From Rhynchopus euleeides (taxonomy: Eukaryota; Euglenozoa; Diplonemea; Diplonemida; Diplonemidae), in the NCBI GenBank assembly GCA_963210315.1, contig OY723295.1, positions 474,501-538,500 of the forward strand: a stretch of 64,000 nt of DNA, written 5' to 3'. The notes under the pieces are model-generated. The model saw only the letters and a list, made by a program, of their open reading frames with translations, did no database searches and was not told the origin of the DNA. Shown piece by piece: positions 52,413 to 62,661 of this stretch; within the stretch, counting starts at the first letter, position 1; every line of letters begins with the position of its first letter. A program made the position numbers and the translations under genes.

Positions 52413-55211
52413 TCACAGACCAAGGCGTTGCGACAGGCAGCGCGCCTTGTGTGCAGCCCACGGACGTGCATACCAGGACACCTCAAATCGGATGCACACT
52501 ACAATGAGGAGAAGGAATGCACAGTCAACCCATGCCATCAAGTTCAGTGCAGCACGGAGCACGGTGCCTGCCGCAACTGCCAGAACTACACAAAGACGGT
52601 CGTAGAACGCGCCAAAGAACGAGTTCTCGGATATCAGGAGGTTCCACGCAGGCACCAGGCTGCTGTGCAGAGACACGCCGTCCGCCAGCAGCATTTGTGA
52701 GAGCTGATTCCGGTCGGAAAACGGCAGGCGCTGTACCTGCTTCAGGGAACGCGGCGTGCTGTGCCAGCCCAGGTCCGACAGCATCTGCCACAGTGCCACA
52801 GGGTCCCCCCCATGGTACCGTTCCCGGACGGTGCTCGGTGGGTCCCGTTTGACGACTTGGATGAATGCAGAGTCGTCAAAAGCGTCGCACTCCATGAACC
52901 TGTCCAGATTCCGCGCGATGAACTGGTAGCTGCGGGACTCTGCGAGGCACTGCTGCATGTCATCCTCCTGCACCTCTGACAGCAGGCGGGACAGCACACC
53001 AGGCCTGTCCAGCACACCCGACAGCAAGACGACAGCCTGCCCTTCGTCATGTCTGACCAAAGCTCTGACGAGCACCGCCACCGTTTCGGCGTCTGCACGG
53101 AGGAGGGTGTCCCGCAGCTCGCTAACCGGTGCGTACGGCAGCTCGCCGAGGTAGCGCACCAGCTCAGGGTGGGGTTTGGAGCCGAGCAGCGGCCGCACCT
53201 GCAGGCGTGTGCTAATGGCGACTGTGGAGCCCGCCTCCAGCCCCACCTGAGACAGCGGGGTGTCGTTGTCGTCTGTGATGGTGTCCCCGAGCACGGCCAG
53301 ACGAATGGTTGCCTCGGCAGGGCGCAGTTTGAGGGTGTGTGCTGCGAGCAGGCGCAGCGTGCCCACAGTGGCGTCGACAGGAACGTGCACCCGCACCACC
53401 TCTCCCCCAGGCAGGGACAGGTCGAGTGCCATGCCCTCGTCTGTGCCACAGGATGCAGCGGCCTGTGGGTCTGTCTCGAGGGCGGCTGCGACGGTGTGCC
53501 ACATCGCAGCGGTGCACCTGTGCCTGTGGGGTGCTGCAGGGGTGGGCAGCCCCACCACCACACGCTGCCCCTCCTGCACCTGCAGGTCACGCAGGGTTGT
53601 CCCGTTGCCACCATCGAGGCTCAGCGTCACCGCGCTGGTGCCTGCCGCGTGCATGGCACGCATTCGCAGCTCGCCCAAAGTGGTGTCGCCTGTCACAGAC
53701 ACAGGCACCACCATTGGCAGACGCAGGCGCAGCCGCAGCGTGGTGCAGTCTCCGAGCAGGGCGGTGGGTGCGGCACGTGTCTGGGGGATGCCCGGCAGGC
53801 GGTCTGAGCGACGCAGCCGGAGATGCGCAGAAGGCGGACTCACGTCGATGGTGCTCCCGTCGAACAGCCCCAGCTCGCGCAGTGTGGCGGCGCTGCCGGC
53901 GGCAGTGTCCAAGACTGCTTCATCTGACGACAGGTCGACGTCGCTGGCCCCTGCCTCCACAGCTGCACGGAGGCGCAGCGTGGCGAGCACCGTGTCGTGT
54001 GGCACAGCCACGAAGCGGGTCTGCGGCACCACCAGCGCGATGCGGAAGCTGCCAGCACAGTCTGCGTCTTGCAGCACCTCCGGCAGCACAGCAGGTGGGC
54101 TGTCAGGCACGACCGGGCAGCTGTCGTAGCCACTGGTGTCGTCCACATCATCTGCCGCCACTGCCTCCTCCCACCGGCGCTGGACTGCTGCCGTCTTGGC
54201 TGCATACTCCGTGTCCTCGCGCTTGAAGGGCACAAACACCCTGTACTTCGGGACAGTCACCGACGTCAGCAGCACCGCAGGAAATCCCAGAGTGAACAGA
54301 GAGAAGGGTGCCAAGGAGGGCATGATCCATTCCGCGATGGCGAAAGCTTGAACGAAGCACATCATCAAGTCGACCACCCCCATCGCGAGCAGGGCAGGGA
54401 ACACCTCCCAGCCGCCCACAGTTAGCGTGCTGTAGCACCATGACGGATCGCCTGAGATTATATAGACAGAGATCACTGTGAGCGCCGGGGCGTAAGTATC
54501 AAAGCTGATCTCAAAGAAGAGTGTCCTCTGACAGATGCTCAAGAAGAGGGTCACAAGGGTGCCGAAGCAGCAGCATGTGGCAAGGGCCTTCCTGACAGTG
54601 CTGTGGCAGCAGAGCTGGGCAGCGCTGAAGAGAAACTCGGCACGCACCGCCAGCCAGACCGAGGGGGGGATGCTGCAGAACACACGCCAGCCATAGCGGC
54701 CGACGGCGCCGCTCTCCAGGGTCGGCGTCGCCGTGGTGAGGAGCACGGCACAGACGACCCCGATCACAGCCTGCACGACATACAGCAGGCGCCACACAAC
54801 GCTGTCCAGCCAGACACCGGCAAGGGCGCAGCCGACCAACACAGGCCGCACTGCCGCTGCCACAGGGTAGGCGAAGGTCAGAGTGGCCTGCACCACAGCG
54901 AGAGCGGCCTCTGTCTGCTCAACACCCTGCACCTCAGGGCACAGCCGAGTCCTGCCGTCGGCAGTGGTGGTGCTGTCCCCAACCCACGTGCACCGCAGCC
55001 TGCCCGCGTCGTGCCAGTCTGCCTCTTGCGATGCAGCGGCGCAGATGACCACATCTTTTGCCCGCCAGTGCCGCAACGTGTAGCAAGGTGCCCCGTAGGA
55101 CAGCAGAACGAGCGGCGTCCCGATGAACAGCAGCAGTGCAAGAGTCGGGTACCCGCCCCCCAGCGACACCCATGCCATGCGCTGCAGCTCGCAGCCCTTA
55201 GGGAAGGCCAT
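52413..55211 (-). CDS. Multipass membrane protein with three ubiquitin-like domains, copy 3
   Basis: 932 residues from the ATG at 55211. Intact frame, same layout as copy 1. It differs by a short deletion between Ubl1 and Ubl2 (DVSPPSAHLRLRR replaces the longer DVRVPSYALLRDV... segment), a small RLRL insertion at the start of Ubl2, and divergent stretches in the membrane loop after LFLS and near the C-terminal helices. Elsewhere it is almost identical to copies 1 and 2. Confidence 0.78.
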   Translation of the reverse strand: MAFPKGCELQRMAWVSLGGGYPTLALLLFIGTPLVLLSYGAPCYTLRHWRAKDVVICAAASQEADWHDAGRLRCTWVGDSTTTADGRTRLCPEVQGVEQTEAALAVVQATLTFAYPVAAAVRPVLVGCALAGVWLDSVVWRLLYVVQAVIGVVCAVLLTTATPTLESGAVGRYGWRVFCSIPPSVWLAVRAEFLFSAAQLCCHSTVRKALATCCCFGTLVTLFLSICQRTLFFEISFDTYAPALTVISVYIISGDPSWCYSTLTVGGWEVFPALLAMGVVDLMMCFVQAFAIAEWIMPSLAPFSLFTLGFPAVLLTSVTVPKYRVFVPFKREDTEYAAKTAAVQRRWEEAVAADDVDDTSGYDSCPVVPDSPPAVLPEVLQDADCAGSFRIALVVPQTRFVAVPHDTVLATLRLRAAVEAGASDVDLSSDEAVLDTAAGSAATLRELGLFDGSTIDVSPPSAHLRLRRSDRLPGIPQTRAAPTALLGDCTTLRLRLRLPMVVPVSVTGDTTLGELRMRAMHAAGTSAVTLSLDGGNGTTLRDLQVQEGQRVVVGLPTPAAPHRHRCTAAMWHTVAAALETDPQAAASCGTDEGMALDLSLPGGEVVRVHVPVDATVGTLRLLAAHTLKLRPAEATIRLAVLGDTITDDNDTPLSQVGLEAGSTVAISTRLQVRPLLGSKPHPELVRYLGELPYAPVSELRDTLLRADAETVAVLVRALVRHDEGQAVVLLSGVLDRPGVLSRLLSEVQEDDMQQCLAESRSYQFIARNLDRFMECDAFDDSAFIQVVKRDPPSTVRERYHGGDPVALWQMLSDLGWHSTPRSLKQVQRLPFSDRNQLSQMLLADGVSLHSSLVPAWNLLISENSFFGAFYDRLCVVLAVAAGTVLRAALNLMAWVDCAFLLLIVVCIRFEVSWYARPWAAHKARCLSQRLGL

Positions 55212-55391
55212 GGCCAGAAGGGGCAGATGCGGTCCCGTGTGTGTGCGTGTGTCTGAGGGAGGGGTGGATGCAAGAGTCTTCTGTGCCAAGACAGTTCGGT
55301 GTGGCTGTGGTGCCGAGGAGCGGGGTGGTGCTCGTCTGTGGGGTTGTGATGGTGGCTTCAAGGGCCACCCTGTGACGCACCAGAATGGGGT

Positions 55392-57121
55392 CGGGTTGGA
55401 GGTGGTGGGGGACGGGGGGGACGTAGAAACCACTATCTCGCCGGGTGGCGTTTTGTGTGGGCCGAATGCGCTGGTATCACGATCCTGCCAATTTTTTTGC
55501 ATCGCCTTTTTTGAGACAGTCCTGACCAGGCACACCGCAGCAGAACTGTATGTTGTTCTTCCGCCGCATTCGTCATTGTGCGACACTGTGTGTGTGTTTC
55601 TGTGGGATACCAGGCACTGCGAGACCCGTTCTATCCCGTTGGCACTCCTTTACCCACATCGCAGAGTCCCGGCAGTGGTTTCCCTGCGAGTCGAATATGC
55701 GTGTCACCCCACCACACACTACCCAATGCGGAGCCACGTCACCCTTTCGTTTGGACAGGCCGTGCAGCACCGCCACGTTCTCCAATTTCTTTATTCGTTC
55801 ATGCGGAAGCGAAAAAGGATGGGGGGGGGGGGGGCGAGTGGAAGAGGTGGTGGTCGCGGGGCGTCGAAGGGACGGTGACGGAAGGCAGTCGGTGACAGAA
55901 CCGAATGTATGCAGCGCCCACCCCCCCCCCTCCCACCTGCGCACTTCTTCTCGGCCTCAGTCGCAGCATTATCATCACCGTCGCACCCGCAACCCTTTGA
56001 TGGGGCTACATCAAAAACTATGATGTGGCCAGGTTGCGAGATTGCAACATGCCAGAAAGGGCGTGCTTCTTTTGTTAGGGTGTTACATTATTTTGCATTT
56101 TCTGTTGTGAAACTTGCCCGTCGGGGGGGACCACCGGGAGGGGGGGGGGGTAAAAAGTAGAATGCCGGGTGTGACCCCGATGTGAGGCACTTGAGTAGGC
56201 AGTGCAGGGAACCTGGGAAGGGTACTTCTTCGATTATTTCGATCATTTTCAAAAATTCCCCTGGCGGAGCGGGGGGAGGTGTGGGTCGCTGTTCACGGAC
56301 AGGAAGGAAGGAACTCACCCCGCTCGCGGGCTTGACGGGAATCTCTCAGCCTCCGTGGTTCTGGTTCTGCAACGATCGCAGTGACTGAAACAAAGACCAG
56401 GTGGCCATGACTGAACAGCGATATCGCATTGCCGCTTCGAACAAGGGTGGCGAGTTGCATTGCAATCTGCCGTGTACAAACCTTTTTCTAAACACCCGGG
56501 GATGGCTGGGTGGGAAGTGAGAAGGCAAAACAAAACTGCCACTGCGGCAGCAATTTTTGTTTTGTCCATTTACGCCGACGCTTCCGCAGACGTACACCAG
56601 CCACAGATGTGTAGGGGCTGTGCGGGGGGCGGTCCAGCCTGTGCTGCAGGCATGCCCCAGTTCATATGCGTGCGTAATATTCGTTCCGTTTTCGCGCCGA
56701 CAACAAGAGGACAGATGCACACCCCGTTCTGTCCATGCCCCAGCCACAAGCAAGGGCGCATGTGCAATGCACCTTCAGTTTGCACGATCCCCCCCCCCCC
56801 TCCCCACCGCCTGCCTCGCACCTGTTCTTGGTGTCGACAAATCACGAGCAACGAGGGCAGGCCGGTTTCACCTTGCTGGCAGCCACTTCTTGGCATCCAC
56901 CAGCCTGAGAGGAGTGAGATCACCAGGGCGGCGACGTGCACAGTGTTGCCGGAAGCACGGTTATTCATTTGTGACAGCGTGTCGGAGCAGCCAGTGCGTC
57001 ACGTGGTTTCACTTGGCACTGGCACCAAGCCTTACACCTTGCCTAAGCCCAACTGGCGGCTTAACGAGGAAGGTCTTCTGCCCCCGGCAGGAGCAAGTCC
57101 ACACCGCAAGGTCAGCAGATC
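55392..57121. other. Gene-free region after the array
   Basis: No supported gene. G/C runs at about 55823, 55920 and 56141. Overlapping open frames on both strands look like chance reading in GC-rich DNA. Confidence 0.4.
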
Positions 57122-57645
57122 CTATGCGATCATCCGTGCGATATTGAGCTCCTTGCACTTGCCAGTCTTGACGCACTTCGCAGCAGCTTCCACAACATCT
57201 TTGCAGTGGAAGTATCTGTGGGGGGGGGCAGGGATGACAAAATACAAAGCCTGTCTCAAAAAATACAAAAAATACAAAAAGTACATAAAATACATAAAAT
57301 ACACCAAAAAATACACTAGCGGGGACGTAGGGGACTCAGCACTCTCGGGTTCAGGTTGCTCACAACGCGATTAGCTGAGGCGCATATCCGTCTGGTGGAC
57401 CACCGGGTGGGGAGAGATACGGTGTGAGGCACTTGGGTGTGACCAGGTGGGCAGTGTGGTACCCGCCTCCTTCGCCCGCTCCGCCACCTCAGTGGGTGCC
57501 TTCGTGCAGGCTGCTGGAGGTGTTGCTGGAGGCGTGTGCCAGACACTGCCTTTATAGCATCATCACAGTGCTGGCACTTACGCGCCAGGTCGTTCTGCAC
57601 TGAGGAGAAGTGTACTTGGGACCAGTGCGCCTTGCGCCCAGGCAT
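57122..57645 (-). pseudogene. Broken BED-type zinc-finger gene
   Basis: From the ATG at 57645 (MPGRKAHWSQVHF) the sequence shows the BED finger pattern CQHC...LQQHL, then loses frame; the next expected piece, ACTKAPTEVAERAKEAG, is read in another frame. A possible terminal exon after CCCCCACAG (57215-57122) reads YFHCKDVVEAAAKCVKTGKC and ends in TAG. BED fingers are common in hAT transposases and derived proteins. Fragment and frameshift indicate a dead copy. Confidence 0.5.
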
Positions 57646-57704
57646 GTTGTGTGTGAGGATGAGAACCCCTGCAGTGTGGGTGTGTGTGATTTGTGCTCGT
57701 GTGT

Positions 57705-57736
57705 GCCGCTCCATGCATACTCATGCATGGAGCGGC
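57705..57736. repeat. 13-bp perfect hairpin
   Basis: GCCGCTCCATGCA, a 6-nt loop TACTCA, then TGCATGGAGCGGC. It lies just upstream of the BED-finger gene. Confidence 0.85.
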
Positions 57737-58017
57737 AACGGTGTCGAGAACAATTTTAACGTTGAATACCATGACGTCGTCACTATTCAACATACAGGCA
57801 ACTGCCTCTGTGGAGTATCACTAGATGGACGATTCGACCCATGTAGTAACAGTAACATCGAAACCTTGATACCATCCCATCAAGCTTCATTTGATCGGTC
57901 TGGAGCGGCATCAAGGTTTCCATACTTCACGTAAAAAATGAAAAACTTTTAAAAATATCATGATAAACGTGACCGAAACCGGTACGACGCCACCATGCAT
58001 GTATTTTTTGTATTTTT

Positions 58018-58802
58018 TGGAGGATCCTTGAAATCGGTAGTGGACAGTAGCGGACAGGGCGGACATTTCCTTGTGGAAAAAGTGCCCGAAAAAAAAATTC
58101 GAAAAGGTCCCCCTTACAGAATTAGCCTTTTTTCAAAAAATCGGAAAATTTCGGACCGCAATTTGTACCCAAGAAAGTGCCGAATTTTCGGACTTGGTCC
58201 GATTTGAACGATTTCCGTGCCTCTTGCAACCCCCATGAGGGGGGGGCTGCTGTTTCGGGTTCTTCCGGTGGTACATGCTGGGGTGTCAGGACAGGGAATC
58301 CTGCTCGCTGTACCCGGTGATCCCTGACGCAGCCAGGAAGTGGAGAGCCTTGGAACCCTGGTTGAGGCCTGTAACACCCGGCCTTCCTGCCACTTGTGGC
58401 ATTGTGGAGTGGAGGTGGTTATGGAGAAGGTTCTCTCTCCGTCCGGTCGAGCACAACCGTCCTCTCCAGCCAGGGGTCATCTACTTTCCAAACAAGGGCC
58501 AGGAACATGCTCAAACAAACCAATTGATCAGAAAATCTGGCTTGCCGTGGAATCATTGAGTATTGGGGAGTGGTTTGCCCCCTTGCTGCGTATGACATGT
58601 CCATTTTTGACGATTTTTGGGCAGAATTTGGTGCGTGGGACCTTTCGATTTTTATGATTTTTTCGGAATTTCGTGGGGACCGGTACCCCATTTGAGGGCC
58701 AAAAATCTCATTTCCGAGGCCTGGGAATGGTCGCAGTGGCCTCAGATGTCCAAAAACGTTCAATTGACCTCTCCTCGAAAAAAAAAATCGAAAGGTCCCC
58801 CC
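58018..58802. repeat. Dispersed repeat family A, copy 2
   Basis: Same orientation and nearly identical to 31771-32546; begins at TGGAGGATCC and ends at the same AAAGGTCCCCC junction. Flanks are unrelated to those of copy 1. Confidence 0.85.
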
Positions 58803-58861
58803 AGGCGTGTATCTATTTCACGGAATGAAAATAGGAATTTGGGGGGAAAATATTTTTTTGC

Positions 58862-59165
58862 ACTATTTTTTTGCACTTTTTTCCTTTGGATTTTATTGTG
58901 ACCCTACTTGGTATTGGCAGAAAATTTTTATGTTCCCGGTCTTGGATGTGCTCAAACATTCAAAAGAACACATTTTCCGTGGCCAAAAAAATTTTTGCAC
59001 CCGGAGGTGGGGATGGGGGTGGTGGTCACTACTTTTTTGCACCATTTTCCTTTGGGTTTTATTGTGACCCTACTTGGCATTGGCAGAATTCTTTTATGTT
59101 CCCGGTCTTGGATGTGCTCAAACAGTCAAAAGAACACATTTTCCGGGTGCAAAAAAATGTTGCAC
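58862..59165. repeat. Tandem duplication of an approximately 160-bp segment
   Basis: Two diverged direct copies (about 58862-59018 and 59025-59165) share TTTATTGTGACCCTACTTGG and GTTCCCGGTCTTGGATGTGC. No coding potential. Confidence 0.85.
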
Positions 59166-59221
59166 CTGGGGGGTGGAGAGGGGGGTCGGAGGGCGGTGGT
59201 GTGAGGCTTGCTCTCGAGCTC

Positions 59222-59480
59222 AAACCAACAGATGTTCACTACCGTGGCCTCCGGCGGCTGGGGGGCTCCGCCCCCCAGACCCCCCTGTGGCGTGTCTTTG
59301 CGCGACAATTTATCGTCCCCCCATGCGACATGTGCTATCTGTCAGTTGTGTTGTACTTGAGCGTATGCGACTATGGAGCCAGGCCAACAGACGTTCGCTA
59401 CCGTGGCCTCCGGCGGCTGGGGGGCTCCGCCCCCCACACCCCCCTGTGGCATGTGCCTGGTCTTGGAGCCAAGTCCTTGC
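59222..59480 (+). repeat. Two more GC-hairpin units
   Basis: Cores at about 59239 and 59399, with the upstream AACAGATGTTCACTACCGTGG and downstream GAGCCAAGTCCTTGCG flanks also seen in the MITE copies and at 34.5 kb. Confidence 0.85.
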
Positions 59481-60196
59481 GCGTACGGGGCTGCGGCATG
59501 TCGGTTCCAGCACCCTCGCGGGAGGCTGGGCCCGAGCACTGATCTCTAAGAGACGAACCACCTTGCGAATGCGATCGGGTTTGCGGGCTTGCGGCCATGA
59601 CATCTCGAAAGGGTTGTCGTGGACCCGTGATCATGTTTCGGGTTCGACTTGGTGGGCATCCGTGGCGATTCGCGGAACCACGTGTATGTGTGCGAGGAAG
59701 CAAAGAGATAACACACCAGGAGCCACACAGCACCAGGTCGACCTGGATCTGATCGAGCTCAGGGGGAAGGAAGCACAGTCACCAAAGTGATATCACCACC
59801 GGCCTCAACCACCAAACTGCAACCGCAGAAGTTCCGCTATTCTCACAAGGGAAGGCGCCCTGGGATGTAGCAGTGATTTGTGTGCAGCGCCATCAAGTGA
59901 CACTGACCGCCTTGAACAGAGAGGTAGTGTACAGATGGCGATCAGTGAGAGGGCGTGCTGTGTCCTTCCACTTCCCCATCTACCTCCATTCGTTCACCGT
60001 TGTTGATAGTGATTTTTTCGCCATTTTTTCGAATCGTATGCATCGGTCAGGCCGAGTGAATCAAAATAGCGCAAAAATCACACCAAAATCTGTGTCTGAG
60101 GCACAGAAATCGTGCAAAAAAGTACCCAAAAAAAGTGCAAAAAAACCAAAATAGGATTTCGAAAATTGGCCAAAATACCCCCAAAATAGAGCCACA
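59481..60196. other. Gene-free region
   Basis: No supported gene. A/T-rich runs near 60010-60180. Confidence 0.4.
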
Positions 60197-60409
60197 CCTG
60201 GGTCCCCCCTACTGGCACCCCGGATTAGGACATGTCTCTGGGGGTGTCCGGGGCATTTTTGGCTGGGGAAAATGGGCCATTTTTCACGGTTTTTTCGGTT
60301 TTTTGTCCGGACCGGTACCGCATTTGAGGGGCAAAAATCTGATTTCCGAGGCCCGGGAATGGTCGCAGTGGCTTCATTTGGCCAAAAACGTTCAATTTAC
60401 CCTTCTCCA
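60197..60409. repeat. Dispersed repeat family B, left part of the split copy
   Basis: Matches 32540-32757 and stops abruptly after CCCTTCTCCA, where the transposon begins. The rest of the repeat resumes at 63920. Confidence 0.9.
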
Positions 60410-60590
60410 CACGGTGGACTCCAGCGGCCCTAGCGGGAGTCTGGGAGCGGGAGTCTGAGAGGGTGTCAAAGACTCCCGCTAGCGGGAGTCCAGACTCCCG
60501 CTAGCGGGAGTCTATACTCCCGCTAGGGGGAGTCTGACTCCCCCTAGCGGGAGTCTTTTCACCTATTTTCATCCATTTTTCCCATGATAT
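60410..60590. repeat. Left terminal inverted repeat of the transposon
   Basis: Pairs with 63762-63919 reversed; best in the inner 90 bp (ATACTCCCGC... to CCATTTTTCCCATGATA) and in the outer 18 bp. The middle differs in the number of GCTAGC palindromes. Confidence 0.92.
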
Positions 60591-60697
60591 AGTTACAGTC
60601 TACTGGCGTGGGGGGTAAAATCATGCGGGGGGAAGGTGGAAGAGGGATGGGGAGGGGCTTGTTTTGCTTCTGTCAGTTTCCCCGGACTCTGGACTAC

Positions 60698-62458
60698 CTA
60701 CCTATCCTCCTGGTAGCGGCTGCACCTGCGGAGGTGAGCGGTTAGAATTTGAGGTGTCAAAGTGCGGCCGTCGCCTGTCGTAGTTGTGTTACACCTTGGG
60801 CAAGACAAACCATCCTGCAGGCTTTCCTCATCTTCCTCGTCAGAACTGTCATCCCCCTCCTGCTGTGCGCGTTGGTCAAGCGTGCTCAAAGTCGCCTCGG
60901 ATGACACGAATGGTGTGAAAGTCGCCCCCAGCGGGATTGGCATTTTGCACAAGCAGAGCGATAATTTGCGGTGTCCTTCGGGGAACCGGAACAGGAAGTA
61001 GGGCGCGCTGCTGGGTTCAACGAAGTCCTGTGTGTTGCAGTGCACAAACCCCTTCTGCAGCTGTGTCAACTGTGTGCAAAGAACATACACAGCCAATCTA
61101 TGAGCGTGTCGGGTGTGCAGACACGGACACAGAATGACTTCTCTATACCCGAGGATCCCGTCCTGCGACAGGTGCGCAACCTTCCAAGGCATGCCCGATT
61201 CGCGCCGCTTCTCTTCTGCCATTGCAAGATCTCTCTCGTAAGTTGCGGAGCTGGCGATTGTAACGGCATCTTTCTTGCGATGTCCGTTCTCTGCTTCTTC
61301 AAATTCGTCGTTGTTCTGCAGAGGCACTGCATCTTCTGGAGCCCACCAATGATGGAGACTGTGTACGTAGGCATTGCGCGTTGATCCCTTTTCGGCATGC
61401 TCCATCAACCAGTGAAATATATGCCCTGAGATCCGAGCACGCAAGAAGGGAATCCGGGCTGACTCATCCTTGCATCCCCAGAAGCGCCAGGGGATGTCTG
61501 CATACCGGAAATGCATGAGGTCTGCAAGGGAGACAAAGAGGTAGCGGAACAAGCCCTTGTAGGTGGTGTCCTGTGACATGGCAAGCACGACCTTCCGGAA
61601 CTGAGCACCTGTCCCATTCTGCGACACATTCAGTGCAAGGTTTGTACAGGTCTTGTCGAATATTTTTTTTGTTGTCTCATCCAGTACCCTGATCAGCCGC
61701 ATGGCGAGCCCCTTGCAGTCATGGAGTGCTGGGGTGACGTAGCGGGCATTGGGAAGCACACCTGCCAAGAGGGAGGGGTAGCCAGCCTCTTTCATCTCAG
61801 AGAGAGTCAGGTGCGGGTATCGATGCACCTGTTGATACCAGCGTTCTTCTGGGATGTCGCACAGTGAGCATCGGTGCCCTCGCCCCCCGCATCGCCTCAT
61901 TGTTGCCCACTGCTCAGCATGGTCGGCGGTTATTCTTGCTATGGACACACTCGCGACATGCACCCCTCGGAAGATTTTCGCTTTGTGCAGCCTCATGATC
62001 TGTTGCAGCAACGCGTGATTTTGGAACAGCTTGTGATCACCTTTCGGAAGGTCTGAGAAAGTAATACCCGGCGCAGTCATCGTGTTTTCGGGATTGATGA
62101 CCCCGAGAGACAGACGGACACGTGCGTTATCGGAACGTAATGAATTACGTGGCGTGTATCCGTCCGTGTACATGACGCCGAGAAGTGGCACGCTACACTG
62201 CATTGTCGATGATTCTCCCGCCTCTTCTTCGAGGAACTCAAATGCCCCGAGCAAACCACGGGAAAGGCGCCATTCAACACGTTCGCAGGCAGGCTTCTCC
62301 ATTTCGCGGAGTCGCTTTCGTGACACACCCAGGTTCTCACCAACACGCTCCTTATGAAGCTGGTTGACCTTGGCGAGTGTCCGTTGAGACATCCGAAGGG
62401 CATGCCGGTTGGCAGCAAGAGTCTCCCCGACACTCTTCGCTTCATTTGCATTCGACAT
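60698..62458 (-). CDS. Probable transposase, superfamily not assigned
   Basis: 586 residues from the ATG at 62458, preceded by GTGTCACAG. N-terminus 1-75 is basic and helical (possible DNA binding). Then LLGVMYTDGYTPRN (candidate first catalytic Asp), a Cys/His segment CGGRGHRCSLCDIPEERWYQQVHRYPH, LPNARYVTPALHDCKGLAMRL, and a Trp-rich helical part (DIPWRFWGCKDE, FHWLMEHAEKG). A C-terminal acidic run precedes a second zinc-finger-like CPRC...HLRRC. One Asp and a C/H insertion are compatible with an RNase-H-like DDE fold, but I cannot place all catalytic residues. Position as the larger gene in an intact TIR element is the main evidence for function. Confidence 0.7.
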   Translation of the reverse strand: MSNANEAKSVGETLAANRHALRMSQRTLAKVNQLHKERVGENLGVSRKRLREMEKPACERVEWRLSRGLLGAFEFLEEEAGESSTMQCSVPLLGVMYTDGYTPRNSLRSDNARVRLSLGVINPENTMTAPGITFSDLPKGDHKLFQNHALLQQIMRLHKAKIFRGVHVASVSIARITADHAEQWATMRRCGGRGHRCSLCDIPEERWYQQVHRYPHLTLSEMKEAGYPSLLAGVLPNARYVTPALHDCKGLAMRLIRVLDETTKKIFDKTCTNLALNVSQNGTGAQFRKVVLAMSQDTTYKGLFRYLFVSLADLMHFRYADIPWRFWGCKDESARIPFLRARISGHIFHWLMEHAEKGSTRNAYVHSLHHWWAPEDAVPLQNNDEFEEAENGHRKKDAVTIASSATYERDLAMAEEKRRESGMPWKVAHLSQDGILGYREVILCPCLHTRHAHRLAVYVLCTQLTQLQKGFVHCNTQDFVEPSSAPYFLFRFPEGHRKLSLCLCKMPIPLGATFTPFVSSEATLSTLDQRAQQEGDDSSDEEDEESLQDGLSCPRCNTTTTGDGRTLTPQILTAHLRRCSRYQEDR

Positions 62459-62661
62459 GGTTCGATGGCATGGGTCTTGAAAATACCCCCTGTGACACCT
62501 GTGAGAGCGAGTGTGAGTGGAGCCGAATAAGGTTGCAACACACACACCACGTCAGATGTAGCCAAGCGAAAAAACTGTCGATGTTTTGGAGTGTGGGGTT
62601 TGTGGCTTCCATGACAGTCTGATCATTCAACTTCCGCAGGCTGATGCACAGCCAGCTTCCC

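Larger units (their letters stand above)
38825..55391. repeat. Tandem array of about 6.35-kb two-gene units
   Basis: Unit 1 spans about 38825-45203, unit 2 45204-51540, unit 3 51541-55391 (truncated). Each full unit holds, on the minus strand, the RRM gene followed by the Ubl membrane-protein gene. Unit 3 ends just upstream of the membrane-protein ATG (homology stops after ACCAGAATGGGGT) and so lacks the RRM gene. Units are nearly identical in coding and spacer DNA apart from discrete indels and two variable windows. The array probably arose by unequal exchange. Confidence 0.9.

Noticed and set aside
60410..60416. Reading CACGGTG as a RAG-type recombination signal heptamer
   Set aside because: No nonamer at a 12- or 23-bp spacing is evident, and RAG/Transib elements make 5-bp duplications, whereas here the duplication is 2 bp.
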